Assembly (NCBI RefSeq): GCF_013376415.1
Contig: NZ_WYET01000003.1
Location: 186,001 to 250,000, forward strand
DNA: 64,000 bases
Direction: 5' to 3'
Source of the DNA: Flagellimonas chongwuensis
GTDB lineage: Bacteria > Bacteroidota > Bacteroidia > Flavobacteriales > Flavobacteriaceae
Made by a program: the position numbers and the translations under genes. Shown in pieces: positions 35,576 through 43,541 of this stretch. The notes beneath the pieces were generated by a model that made no database searches, had not been told where the DNA came from, and saw only the letters and a list, made by a program, of their open reading frames with translations. Within the stretch, counting starts at the first letter, position 1, and every line of letters begins with the position of its first letter.

Positions 35576-36795
35576 TTTGATTCTGAGATATAGGCATCTA
35601 CATTTTCATTGATGTTCTTTTTCTCTCTTTCCTTCCACTTTTCGATTATGTAATCACTCAGTTCGGTCTGTGCAGCCATTAAAGCGATTTTCTCATCTAT
35701 TCTGCGTTTGACTTGATGATTGATTACCAAATTTCGTTCCTGACCCTTTTTATCGTTATAGTACTCATATTTAATCTGAATCCCCTCCTCTGCTCTTATA
35801 AGCTCCTTTATATTATCACTCATAAAATCATAAGGACTTTTGATAAGCATCATTTTGAAAAAAATGGGGGTCAACTCTATGACCACAAAAAGAAGTGTAA
35901 TAAAAAAAGTAATCCAAGCTCCTGCAATCTCATGAGCCAATTTTATCCGTTCCAACAGACCATCCAGACCACCGGCCACTTCTTGGTTCTTTGCAAGCTC
36001 CCTATCAAGTTCTTGAGTTAGTTTAAGTCTTTCGGATGTCAATCTATCTAATTCGTTTTTTTTATCTCCGTCATAGTTTCCTAATTCAATTTCCAGTTTA
36101 TCCATTTGTTGTTTAAGAGCTTTAGACAATGGGCCGTTTCCTGCACCAGCACCTGCCCTTCCTTGTAACTGGTCATAATATTCTTTTTCGGCTTTCTTTA
36201 TTCTTTGGATCAATGCCTCGCGTCCTTCTTCAATTTTTGCTACTTGGACATCAATCGCATCAAACCTAGTTTCGTAATTCGCCTTAGTCGCGATTTCATA
36301 TGCCTTACGTTTTTCCAATTGTTCTTGGTGCAACTCAGCATCAATCTCCGATTTAAACATCCTTATTTCCATCGGCTTGGAAATGGTAATGGCAATGACC
36401 AACCCCATAACAATCCGAGGTAGAGAGTTGGTGAACTCTTGCCAAGTAATGGCCTCCGTCCCATCACCTTTACCGGTCGCCGCTACTATGAACCTATCAA
36501 TATTAAAAATGATCAGCCCCCATATTACCCCAAAAATGCAAGACATAATAGCTGTGGAAGTATGCACACCACCGTCTAAAGCTGAGCCTTTGGGCTCAAA
36601 TATGGTATAAATAGCGTAGCCTCCTGCCATGGCGGCCATAAAACCAGTGGCCACTACAATCCCACCCAAGCAAGCATATTTCACTTGATCGGAATAGGTA
36701 CTCTTTTTAAGTATATAACCATCTGAACCTGCAGCTTTCCAGAGCCACTGCATAATTTTCCCTGGCTTGGGACTTTCATAATACTCTCGTTTCAT
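35572..36795 (-). CDS. DUF4407 domain-containing membrane protein
   Basis: A 407-residue protein matching DUF4407: the start LWKAAGSDGYILKKST and two pairs of membrane helices (about residues 40-110 and 130-150). A long coiled coil follows (about 165-285, rich in Lys/Glu/Leu heptads), then another helix (ITFFITLLFVVIELTPIFFK) and a charged C-terminus. In other genomes DUF4407 proteins are uncharacterised and often lie on accessory elements. Here the protein is paired with a second diverged copy directly downstream, suggesting a hetero-oligomeric membrane complex. Confidence 0.8.
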   Translation of the reverse strand: MKREYYESPKPGKIMQWLWKAAGSDGYILKKSTYSDQVKYACLGGIVVATGFMAAMAGGYAIYTIFEPKGSALDGGVHTSTAIMSCIFGVIWGLIIFNIDRFIVAATGKGDGTEAITWQEFTNSLPRIVMGLVIAITISKPMEIRMFKSEIDAELHQEQLEKRKAYEIATKANYETRFDAIDVQVAKIEEGREALIQRIKKAEKEYYDQLQGRAGAGAGNGPLSKALKQQMDKLEIELGNYDGDKKNELDRLTSERLKLTQELDRELAKNQEVAGGLDGLLERIKLAHEIAGAWITFFITLLFVVIELTPIFFKMMLIKSPYDFMSDNIKELIRAEEGIQIKYEYYNDKKGQERNLVINHQVKRRIDEKIALMAAQTELSDYIIEKWKEREKKNINENVDAYISESK

Positions 36796-36798
36796 TTT

Positions 36799-37422
36799 TT
36801 ATGATTGATTGGTTATTGTTTTTCCCAGTTCTATAATCTTTTGTTCGGAATTCATTTTGTACAATTGGCCAAGTTGTTGGTTCAACTCTGTATGTTCCAT
36901 ACTTTTCAATTCTCGATTTCTTATGTTAAACTGAACTTTTGTGAGTATGGGCTTGAAAGGATTATATCTTACCTTGATTCTACACGGAACAAGATCTATC
37001 TCATTGTATTCCTTGATTTGATTTTGCTTTCTTAAGCTTACTTCGTTAAAGTCATTTACCTTCATTCGCACTACCCTTATTGAGGTAGTTGCCCTAATTT
37101 TATTACCCACTCCATAACAAGTGATATTAAATTTTGTTCTTTCGTGGTCTACCTTAAATATGTGTTCGTTGGACCCAAAGAATAGCTTTGACGAGTTTTC
37201 AAGAATTATGAAAGTTGCATTTTCTACTTTCCACGTTAGTTGGTTTAATGTACCATGTACACAATAGCGGGTATCGGCTTTGAAGAAATGGAGCTTAAGG
37301 CGTTTTCTTATTATGAGAAGTACTATAAATCGTAAAAGAATTTTAGGTGAAAACAATAGGATTTTCAAGGATAGTAAAACCTTAATGTAAAGTGAATCAA
37401 GATAACTACCATTATTCTTCAT
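36799..37422 (-). CDS. Hypothetical protein with N-terminal membrane segment
   Basis: A 207-residue protein from the ATG at 37422; an in-frame TTG nine bases upstream is less likely. A hydrophobic stretch (about residues 12-40) precedes a beta-rich soluble domain. It overlaps the 3' end of the nuclease-like gene by 11 bases and lies three bases before DUF4407, so it belongs to the operon. I recognise no family. Confidence 0.6.
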   Translation of the reverse strand: MKNNGSYLDSLYIKVLLSLKILLFSPKILLRFIVLLIIRKRLKLHFFKADTRYCVHGTLNQLTWKVENATFIILENSSKLFFGSNEHIFKVDHERTKFNITCYGVGNKIRATTSIRVVRMKVNDFNEVSLRKQNQIKEYNEIDLVPCRIKVRYNPFKPILTKVQFNIRNRELKSMEHTELNQQLGQLYKMNSEQKIIELGKTITNQS

Positions 37423-38464
37423 AAAAGCCAACAGTTGCCAATAGCTCCCTTTCGTATTGGTAAATATCCTCTAATGCTTGTAGCGATTTTCGCGATTCCT
37501 TTTTCATGGCATCAAAGAGTCCGATATACTTGATTGACCCATTAAAGTGCAAACGACATAAAGGCTTTCGGTTGTTATCGTCCAGTAAAACCCCGAAGTA
37601 GGATTGCGTATCCCGATGTACAATCCGCGAAACTGGAAGTACTCTTCTTAAAATAGCAACTATGATTCGATAACCTTCCAATTCCTCCTCGGTCGTTTCT
37701 ATTTTGCTTTTTTCTTCAATGACATCGGATGCTTCTTCTTGTTGCTTTTCTGCTTCCTTATTTAATGCTGCGTTTAACCGATCATTTACCCTCTCACTAA
37801 TAGTTTGATTTAGGGCTTTATGAACCAAATCATTGAATTCGGTCATTACTTTTTCCGTTAACCTACCGGAATAAACTTTATTGGCGAATAACTTCACAAA
37901 ACTAAAGGAAGGTTCCTGGAGCTCTTCATGAATCAGTTTTTTTATTTCTTTGGTGTATTTCAAAGAACTTGCATTGTCCACAATCTTGTCTATGTCAAAA
38001 TTAGACTTGTGGAACTTTGCGATTTCCTGGACGGCGCTCTCTTTAAGTTGATCAATTTGAAATTCCAAAAATGGTTTTTCATCCATTTTGTTGGGCTCTT
38101 CCAAATCGGTATAAAATCGGTACTCTATACCATTGGTCAATAGCGCAAAACGGGTTTTTGTAGTATGAAAATAACGGAACAATTGGGAATTGTGGCAGTT
38201 TAGACTTTCTTTCCAATTCTTACATTCAATAATCAAAATTGGCTGCCCATTTTGGAAAATAGCATAGTCTACTTTTTCGCCTTTCTTTAAACCAATATCC
38301 GCAGTAAATTCTGGAACTACTTCCAATGGGTTATAGGTGTCATATCCTAACAGCGAAATAAAGGGCAACACGAAAGCATGTTTGGTCGACTCTTCGGTCT
38401 CTATTTGTTCTTTAAATTGTGGCACTTTTTCCGAAAGGGCCTTGAGTTGGTTTTGGAGTTCCAT
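37412..38464 (-). CDS. PD-(D/E)XK nuclease-like protein (HsdR N-terminal/COG4748 type)
   Basis: A 350-residue protein whose N-terminal 150 residues match the type I restriction endonuclease HSDR_N fold: FVLPFISLLGYDTYNPLEVVPEF, then the nuclease core VDYAIFQNGQPILIIECKNW (Asp, Glu-x-Lys) and FALLTNGIEYRFYTDL. No helicase motor follows, so it is not a full HsdR. The C-terminal third (about 270-345) has an OB- or mixed-fold-like domain after a charged linker. Such stand-alone proteins are common in defence islands. Here it is the only recognisable catalytic domain in the operon. Confidence 0.75.
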   Translation of the reverse strand: MELQNQLKALSEKVPQFKEQIETEESTKHAFVLPFISLLGYDTYNPLEVVPEFTADIGLKKGEKVDYAIFQNGQPILIIECKNWKESLNCHNSQLFRYFHTTKTRFALLTNGIEYRFYTDLEEPNKMDEKPFLEFQIDQLKESAVQEIAKFHKSNFDIDKIVDNASSLKYTKEIKKLIHEELQEPSFSFVKLFANKVYSGRLTEKVMTEFNDLVHKALNQTISERVNDRLNAALNKEAEKQQEEASDVIEEKSKIETTEEELEGYRIIVAILRRVLPVSRIVHRDTQSYFGVLLDDNNRKPLCRLHFNGSIKYIGLFDAMKKESRKSLQALEDIYQYERELLATVGFYEE

Positions 38465-38469
38465 GAATT

Positions 38470-38757
38470 CTATATTGGTTTTAATAATCTCTTTGCAATT
38501 TGATTTTCACTTAGCACTTCTCCATTTGGTAAAATCAATTGGGTTTCTTGAGTTATTGGGTTGGTAAAGATCCCGCAGCCACCTCTACAATTACTATAGC
38601 GAAAACGGAACGCTTTTAACCCATGGACAAAACCATTTTTCGAAGTGATTCTGTAAACGTATTGGGAACAGGATTCTCGAAAGATGCAGCATCTGCGTTT
38701 GGATTTTGGAATAAAATACCAATACAGCCTAATCCCTATTAAAAGAACAAGGCGCAT
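38470..38757 (-). CDS. yidD: YidD family membrane protein insertion efficiency factor
   Basis: A 95-residue YidD: the motif CCIFRESCSQYVY followed by KNGFVHGLKAFRFRYSNCRGG matches the family pattern (CRFxPSCSxY ... GxxxGxxLxxxRLxRC). Housekeeping yidD normally sits with rpmH-rnpA-yidC. This copy sits in an accessory operon of membrane proteins and starts directly before DUF4177's stop. It may help insert the two DUF4407 proteins; that is inference. Confidence 0.8.
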   Translation of the reverse strand: MRLVLLIGIRLYWYFIPKSKRRCCIFRESCSQYVYRITSKNGFVHGLKAFRFRYSNCRGGCGIFTNPITQETQLILPNGEVLSENQIAKRLLKPI

Positions 38758-38991
38758 TTAATCTTTCTTAAATACTACCATTTGTCTGGTCGTAGTGTGT
38801 CCTGGAGCTGCACCAATTCCAAAACATCCATTGTTTGGTTGTACAAAAGTGGAAACACTTTCCAAGCGCACATAATTCCAGCCTAAATCGGAGTGATGTT
38901 TTATGATTCCCTCAAGTTGTTCGGCAACATGATTGGAATTACCTTTTTTTGAATCAATTGAGGCTACAAATGGGACTATTTTGTATTTCAT
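38758..38991 (-). CDS. DUF4177-like small protein
   Basis: A 77-residue protein of the DUF4177 type: MKYKIVPF opening and the GWNYVRLESV segment typical of the family. The C-terminal FKK is conserved. Function unknown. No spacer separates it from yidD. Confidence 0.65.
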   Translation of the reverse strand: MKYKIVPFVASIDSKKGNSNHVAEQLEGIIKHHSDLGWNYVRLESVSTFVQPNNGCFGIGAAPGHTTTRQMVVFKKD

Positions 38992-38994
38992 AAC

Positions 38995-39147
38995 CTAAAA
39001 TTTACAACCATTTCTTTCTGCGTTCGCCACGCAATCAGCTTTGTATTTATAACTTTCTGTAGAAGCACCGACGATTTTACCATTTGGCGCTTTCTTCCTC
39101 CACCTCCATTCCTTTTTTGAATCTTGATAAACTTCACATTTGTCCAT
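38995..39147 (-). CDS. DUF1508 (YegP-like) mini-protein
   Basis: A 50-residue protein read from the ATG at 39147 to TAG at 38995. The sequence EVYQDSKKEWRWRKKAPNGK, then IVGASTESY and CVANAERN, is a single DUF1508 repeat, a small beta-alpha module usually found as one or two copies. It is the first gene of the accessory operon, three bases before DUF4177. Function unknown. Confidence 0.75.
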   Translation of the reverse strand: MDKCEVYQDSKKEWRWRKKAPNGKIVGASTESYKYKADCVANAERNGCKF

Positions 39148-39356
39148 AATTCTTGTGTTTTTTTGTTAATACGGCAATAAAATTAGTTTCATCAAAACAC
39201 AATCCCTTGCACTTTTCCGCAATGGCACCATTTTAAATACCATCAATTGAGTGACGCCAAGCCTCCCCTTGGTCAAGACATCACTGCATGAAGGGTCATG
39301 ACCAAACATAGGGGTATCGTAAAAATTTTGCTTGCGGATTTATGCAGAAGACAGAG

Positions 39357-40025
39357 TTAAATAAATCCTCGCTCCATCGCTTGGGCTACCAAATGTACGG
39401 GTGTTTTTGCTCCAAAAATTGTTTTAAGCTTACCAAGACGGTCTTGAATGCTACGGAGACTGCTTGCATGGTAATTTCTTTCTTGAAAATATTGGGCTAT
39501 TTCTTCTTGCTTTAGCCCCTTCGCCAATAATTGGAGTAAAAGAATATCGTACTCATCCAGTTCCAAATGGTTTTCGGAACTTCTTAGCGCGTGTTTCAAA
39601 GATTCGGAAAAATAGATTTTACCTTCAAGGACTTGTTGAATCGCTTTAGTTATTTCATTAATATCCCTCCGTTCTTTCCCGACAAAGGCATCTATCTCCA
39701 AGGTATCATATAAAGTTTTAATCTTTCCAACCCTATTTTCAACAGAATAGACCACTGTTTTAATATCAGGTTGTATTTTTTTCACCTCGGCTATCAGTTC
39801 CTCCCCCGAAACCAAATTTCGGTTCTTATAATCAGCTTTAAAAGATAAATCAGTGATTAAAATTTCAAAAGGCTTATCATGCTGTAAAGCGGCTTTTATC
39901 TTTAGAAGGGCATCATCACAATAATGTACAACTATGATTTCCGGAATCGATAAGGCTGCTAAACTTTCTCTCAAGCCGGAACCAGTTAGGCCATGGTCTT
40001 CTGCAATAAGTACTTTTTGAAACAT
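39357..40025 (-). CDS. Response regulator with LuxR-like DNA-binding domain
   Basis: A 222-residue regulator: receiver domain with acidic residues AEDHGL and the phospho-acceptor Asp in ILITDLSF, then a LuxR-type HTH (LDEYDILLLQLLAKGLKQEEIAQYF). The ATG at 40025 is used. It lies nine bases downstream of its sensor kinase and so forms a two-component pair with it. The unusual variant HTH tail (ASSLRSIQDRLGKLKTIFGA) is typical of flavobacterial regulators paired with TPR kinases. Confidence 0.85.
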   Translation of the reverse strand: MFQKVLIAEDHGLTGSGLRESLAALSIPEIIVVHYCDDALLKIKAALQHDKPFEILITDLSFKADYKNRNLVSGEELIAEVKKIQPDIKTVVYSVENRVGKIKTLYDTLEIDAFVGKERRDINEITKAIQQVLEGKIYFSESLKHALRSSENHLELDEYDILLLQLLAKGLKQEEIAQYFQERNYHASSLRSIQDRLGKLKTIFGAKTPVHLVAQAMERGFI

Positions 40026-40034
40026 GGAATACAA

Positions 40035-41705
40035 TTAAAAAAGAAGGCTTGCTTTAAAACCTTTGCCCTCATCCGATTCAAAACTAAAACTTCCTTCTAT
40101 CTCTGTCATGCGTGTTTCCACATTATTCAGGCCTCCCAATACTATATTGTCGACATCAAATCCAATACCGTTATCTGAATAAACAATCTCATTTTTCTTT
40201 CCTTTTCCATTAAAAGCAATACTGATCAATGTTGCTTTTGAATGTTTTTTAGAATTTACCAATAATTCTTGGAGACATTTATACAACTGTATTTTCTTAT
40301 GTTCGGGAACATCATCCCAATTGATATTTGAATATCGAGAAGTAATAACATTAACTCCTTTGGGATGATATTGAGCCACTAAGCTCTTCAGTGCAGCAGG
40401 AAAGTCACTTACATCCACACCAGCATTCGCTACAGAAATATCTCGCGCCCTTAAATAGATATCATTCAAAAAATTCAGAAGGTTTTCCTTGATATTGGTG
40501 GATTCGTTCAATTTGTTCTCTACAAAAGTCATTACACCTGATACATCATTGGCTAAATCGTCATGGACTCTTTTTGAAATTCGTGCTTCTGTCTTTTGAG
40601 TTGTTTGAACCAGTTCCTTTTTACGTTGCTGGTTTTTTCGGTATACAATGAATACAGCACCCATGACAGCTAACAAAAAGGCCGATAGAAATATTATCTT
40701 ATACCCTTTCTCTCTTTCATTTTGCAATTGTGCCATCTGAGTTTTTTGTCGCTCTTTTTCGACATTGTATTTGATGACTGCATATTTATTCTCCTGAATC
40801 TGCTTTGCGGATGATATACTATCGGTCAATTTTCTATACGAAATCACTTTTGGATCATCACTTAAATCGAGTAATAAGGATAAGGCATTTTCCAAGTACG
40901 ATGCACTGTTCAATTGTTTAGCCAAATCATAAGCTTGTTCTGCATGTTCGATTGCTTTTGGTCGATTACCTTGGTTCAAGAAATACTCGGAAAAATGATG
41001 ATGACTGGTATACATGCCTGATAAATCATGTTTTCGTTGCCTAATATTCAAAGCTTTTCCCATATTGGTCAATGCTTCGGTTATTTTCAATTTTGATTGA
41101 ACAAAACCTACATTATCAAGAGCTCTGGCAATTCCCAATGAATCATTTTGCTTTAAACGTTTTTCAAGCACCAGCATAGAGATTTTCAAAGCCAATTCAT
41201 TTTTGTTCTGATCAAGGTATAAATAGGACATATTGTTTAGAGTGGGGATACTATCCGAGGAATCCAATGCCAAACCCAGAGCTGCTTCGTAATAGTAAAT
41301 CGCTTTATCATAAGACTTAATTTGCTTATAAACTATTCCCAAATGATTTAAAATACCGCTCCTAGCTTCTTGGATAATAGCATTACTATTTTGGCCTTCC
41401 AATAATTTTAGCGCTTTTACAGCAGTAGCTTCACTTTCATACAAAAATCCCAGTTCATATTGGCCAATGGCAATCCTTCTCAAATTCTGAATCGCAGGTA
41501 CTGTGTCCCCTTTTTCCAACTGTCTCTGTATTTCTCTCTCAAAAAAACGGAATGCAGAATTAAGCTCTGTACTATTTTCTGGTTTAACAATAACATTGTG
41601 GTAGTGTCTCAGACTATCAGAAGAATCTTGGGAGTGGGCAAAATGGAACCTTGTCCCCATTAGACCAAAAACAAAAAAGAGGAATAAAAAGCCTAGCTTG
41701 TTCAT
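40035..41705 (-). CDS. TPR-containing sensor histidine kinase
   Basis: A 556-residue sensor: signal peptide (1-25), about six TPR units (30-290) in the periplasm, a coiled coil, one membrane helix (about 337-356), a HisKA_3-type dimerisation domain with the phospho-acceptor His381 in RISKRVHDDLANDV, and an HATPase domain (LLVNSKKHSKATLIS, DNGIGFDVDN). The ATPase G-box is shortened. The TPR part probably senses a protein or peptide. It is followed by its response regulator and may be transcribed after the small lipoprotein gene upstream. Confidence 0.88.
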   Translation of the reverse strand: MNKLGFLFLFFVFGLMGTRFHFAHSQDSSDSLRHYHNVIVKPENSTELNSAFRFFEREIQRQLEKGDTVPAIQNLRRIAIGQYELGFLYESEATAVKALKLLEGQNSNAIIQEARSGILNHLGIVYKQIKSYDKAIYYYEAALGLALDSSDSIPTLNNMSYLYLDQNKNELALKISMLVLEKRLKQNDSLGIARALDNVGFVQSKLKITEALTNMGKALNIRQRKHDLSGMYTSHHHFSEYFLNQGNRPKAIEHAEQAYDLAKQLNSASYLENALSLLLDLSDDPKVISYRKLTDSISSAKQIQENKYAVIKYNVEKERQKTQMAQLQNEREKGYKIIFLSAFLLAVMGAVFIVYRKNQQRKKELVQTTQKTEARISKRVHDDLANDVSGVMTFVENKLNESTNIKENLLNFLNDIYLRARDISVANAGVDVSDFPAALKSLVAQYHPKGVNVITSRYSNINWDDVPEHKKIQLYKCLQELLVNSKKHSKATLISIAFNGKGKKNEIVYSDNGIGFDVDNIVLGGLNNVETRMTEIEGSFSFESDEGKGFKASLLF

Positions 41706-41731
41706 TCCTCTAAATTAAAATTTAATTCCTG

Positions 41732-41887
41732 TTAATTATCACCAGGTGGAGGTGGTGGAGGTGGATTATGTTCTTCTTCCCCACAACAGGCTTGAGTTTC
41801 AATCAAATCTTCTGCAAGATCTGGCTTTGCACACGAAACAACTTCTGCACAGAGCAACAATAAAAGTGCTATATAAACTTTATTCAT
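41732..41887 (-). CDS. Tiny proline-rich lipoprotein upstream of the sensor kinase
   Basis: A 51-residue protein from the ATG at 41887. A signal peptide ends in a lipobox (LLCAEVVSC), and the mature part has a Cys-Cys pair and a seven-proline run before the C-terminus. It lies 26 bases upstream of the TPR kinase on the same strand, so it is a candidate ligand or accessory subunit for the sensor. No family recognised. Confidence 0.55.
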   Translation of the reverse strand: MNKVYIALLLLLCAEVVSCAKPDLAEDLIETQACCGEEEHNPPPPPPPGDN

Positions 41888-41900
41888 GATTTTTAAATTT

Positions 41901-41969
41901 TTAATTACACAAAAGGGTCCCTGTCAGGCTTTCACCTGAATTCACCACGGGGTTCAGAGACCCGTTCAT
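41901..41969 (-). CDS. Possible 22-residue leader peptide
   Basis: ATG at 41969 to TAA at 41901 encodes MNGSLNPVVNSGESLTGTLL plus Cys-Asn. The same DNA forms paired stems on the plus strand (GGGTCCCTG with CAGAGACCC). It is either a leader peptide for the lipoprotein/kinase unit or only a structured leader. Confidence is low because of size. Confidence 0.25.
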   Translation of the reverse strand: MNGSLNPVVNSGESLTGTLLCN

Positions 41970-42236
41970 TTTTTTTGCGTACGCTATGGTTTAGGAAGTG
42001 GAAGAGAATCCAGTAACTTTAGGCAACTTCCCCAAGCCTTTTGCCCTGAACTGCGTCTTCCTGCAAGAACCATCACTTGCATTTTGCTATTTTAGCTGCA
42101 TGTAGCATGAACTGTTCGATGCAAATGAAAAGTAGATTTCGAAGTTTTGATCAGACATCGGTTCGACATCTTTTCCCCATTTGTTCATCACCAATTTGAC
42201 ATTCATATAAACATCTAAATATCAACCACCTAAGTA
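41970..42236. other. Divergent intergenic region
   Basis: Between the sensor-kinase unit and the plus-strand hypothetical gene. It is AT-rich and presumably carries both promoters. I see no clear promoter pair, RNA or repeat. Confidence 0.4.
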
Positions 42237-42977
42237 ATGTCTTTAGAAAAAGGAAAGGGTTTTAAAAAAGAAGAACCGATTCAAGAATTAATGGAGCTAG
42301 TATTTGAAAAAGCCCAAAAGGAATCAAAGAAGAAGTCAATCCATGGACTTGCCAAATACCTCTCCGATAGGTTTGAAGAAAGCTTTCAGTTCAATATCGA
42401 TATCAACACATTTACGAGATACTATAAAGGTTACATTTCGAAGGAAAAGGAAAAACAATCTCCAACTGATGATGTCCTAAATGCTCTTTGTCAATATCTG
42501 GGTCATAAAGATTTCAAGGATTTTGAAATCAAAAGTGAGTGTGAGATAGTAAAAAGAAAATTGCGAAAAGAAATAACTCGGCAAGAAGAAAAATACAAGA
42601 AAATGATCTCCATGAGTTTGGTGGTTGGAGTCTTGTTATTGGGTACACTATCATTTTTTATTTCCAAGTACTACAAAAAAAATTGTATGATTTGGGTTGA
42701 GGATCACTATGAAAAAATAAGATGTTCTGGATTGGAAAATGAAAGAAAGTTAAATGAAGTGGAGTTACAAAAGATGCGGAAAATAATCCCAGAAAGATGT
42801 GAGCACGAACTATGGTACAATAAAACGGATAACAAGGTTACTTTTTTTACATATTATGGCAAACACCCCACTAACGGCAAGACCCTCAAACGTGTTACTG
42901 AGCATATTTGTGAAATATATATTTTGAAACCAAGAGATTCTTCTGAGGCAAATTCTTCCTTGGATTCTATTGAGTAA
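42237..42977 (+). CDS. Hypothetical protein, N-terminal helical domain plus one membrane helix
   Basis: A 246-residue protein: a charged helical N-terminal region (1-115), one membrane helix (about 124-143) and a C-terminal domain starting NCMIWVEDHYEKIRCS and ending FFTYYGKHPTNGKTLKRVT. This architecture is frequent in flavobacterial hypothetical proteins. The N-terminal part has the spacing of a small DNA- or protein-binding helical bundle. It is divergent from the kinase unit. Function unknown. Confidence 0.6.
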   Translation: MSLEKGKGFKKEEPIQELMELVFEKAQKESKKKSIHGLAKYLSDRFEESFQFNIDINTFTRYYKGYISKEKEKQSPTDDVLNALCQYLGHKDFKDFEIKSECEIVKRKLRKEITRQEEKYKKMISMSLVVGVLLLGTLSFFISKYYKKNCMIWVEDHYEKIRCSGLENERKLNEVELQKMRKIIPERCEHELWYNKTDNKVTFFTYYGKHPTNGKTLKRVTEHICEIYILKPRDSSEANSSLDSIE

Positions 42978-43121
42978 CATAAGGAAGGGAAATTGAATTA
43001 ATTTGAGCGATGTGGTTTTACGCAAGGTTATTGAAAATGATGATTTGAACTTGCAAATTCCAAGGAGTCATAACTCTATTTCCAATATTGAACTAATAAA
43101 AAACACTAACAATTACTATAA

Positions 43122-43271
43122 ATGAATACAGTTATAAAAACCAAAGCAATCAAACCTGGTCCAAAACCAAAAAAGCCAGATGGAACCCCAGATAAAAGAA
43201 GAAGGGTTACTGCTCCGAATAAACCAAAACACCCAGGACTAAAACCGCATAGACATAAACCTGGGGATTAA
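43122..43271 (+). CDS. Tiny strongly basic Lys/Pro-rich protein
   Basis: A 49-residue frame from the ATG at 43122 (MNTVIKTKAIKPGPKPKKPD ... RRRVTAPNK ... HRHKPGD). Nearly half of the residues are Lys, Arg, His or Pro, so it would be highly cationic and disordered, like a nucleic-acid-binding tail. It may be a real small protein or a chance frame in AT-rich DNA. Confidence 0.4.
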   Translation: MNTVIKTKAIKPGPKPKKPDGTPDKRRRVTAPNKPKHPGLKPHRHKPGD

Positions 43272-43541
43272 ATTATGGACAATTACAAAGATGATGTACC
43301 TAAGTGTAGGTATCTCAATCTTTCTGCCCTAATTTTTGGGATATCTACAATAGAAAACAACAAGTAATTATACTAGTAAATTTTATATGTTTTTAGTTCC
43401 AGAGTTGATTAACAAAAATTATGACAGACCTAAAATCTCAATCAGACAAAATGACATTTCTGGTTAAACTCATCGCTTTAAAATTAAAATGAAAAGCATA
43501 AGGCATGAAGTTTGATATATATAATTGATAACCAGATTATT
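43272..43541. other. Leader region of the CBASS operon
   Basis: No supported gene. A 30-codon frame at 43275-43367 is possible but has no support. The region is AT-rich and should contain the CBASS promoter, which I cannot pinpoint. Confidence 0.35.

Noticed and set aside
41926..41982. Riboswitch-like structure (GGGTCCCTG / CAGAGACCC) on the plus strand
   Set aside because: It is followed by a T-run and could be a terminator, but no plus-strand gene precedes it. The minus-strand reading also encodes a short peptide. No known riboswitch consensus recognised.
43275..43367. 30-codon frame between the cationic protein and capV
   Set aside because: Too short, no ribosome site, no recognisable sequence; left unannotated.
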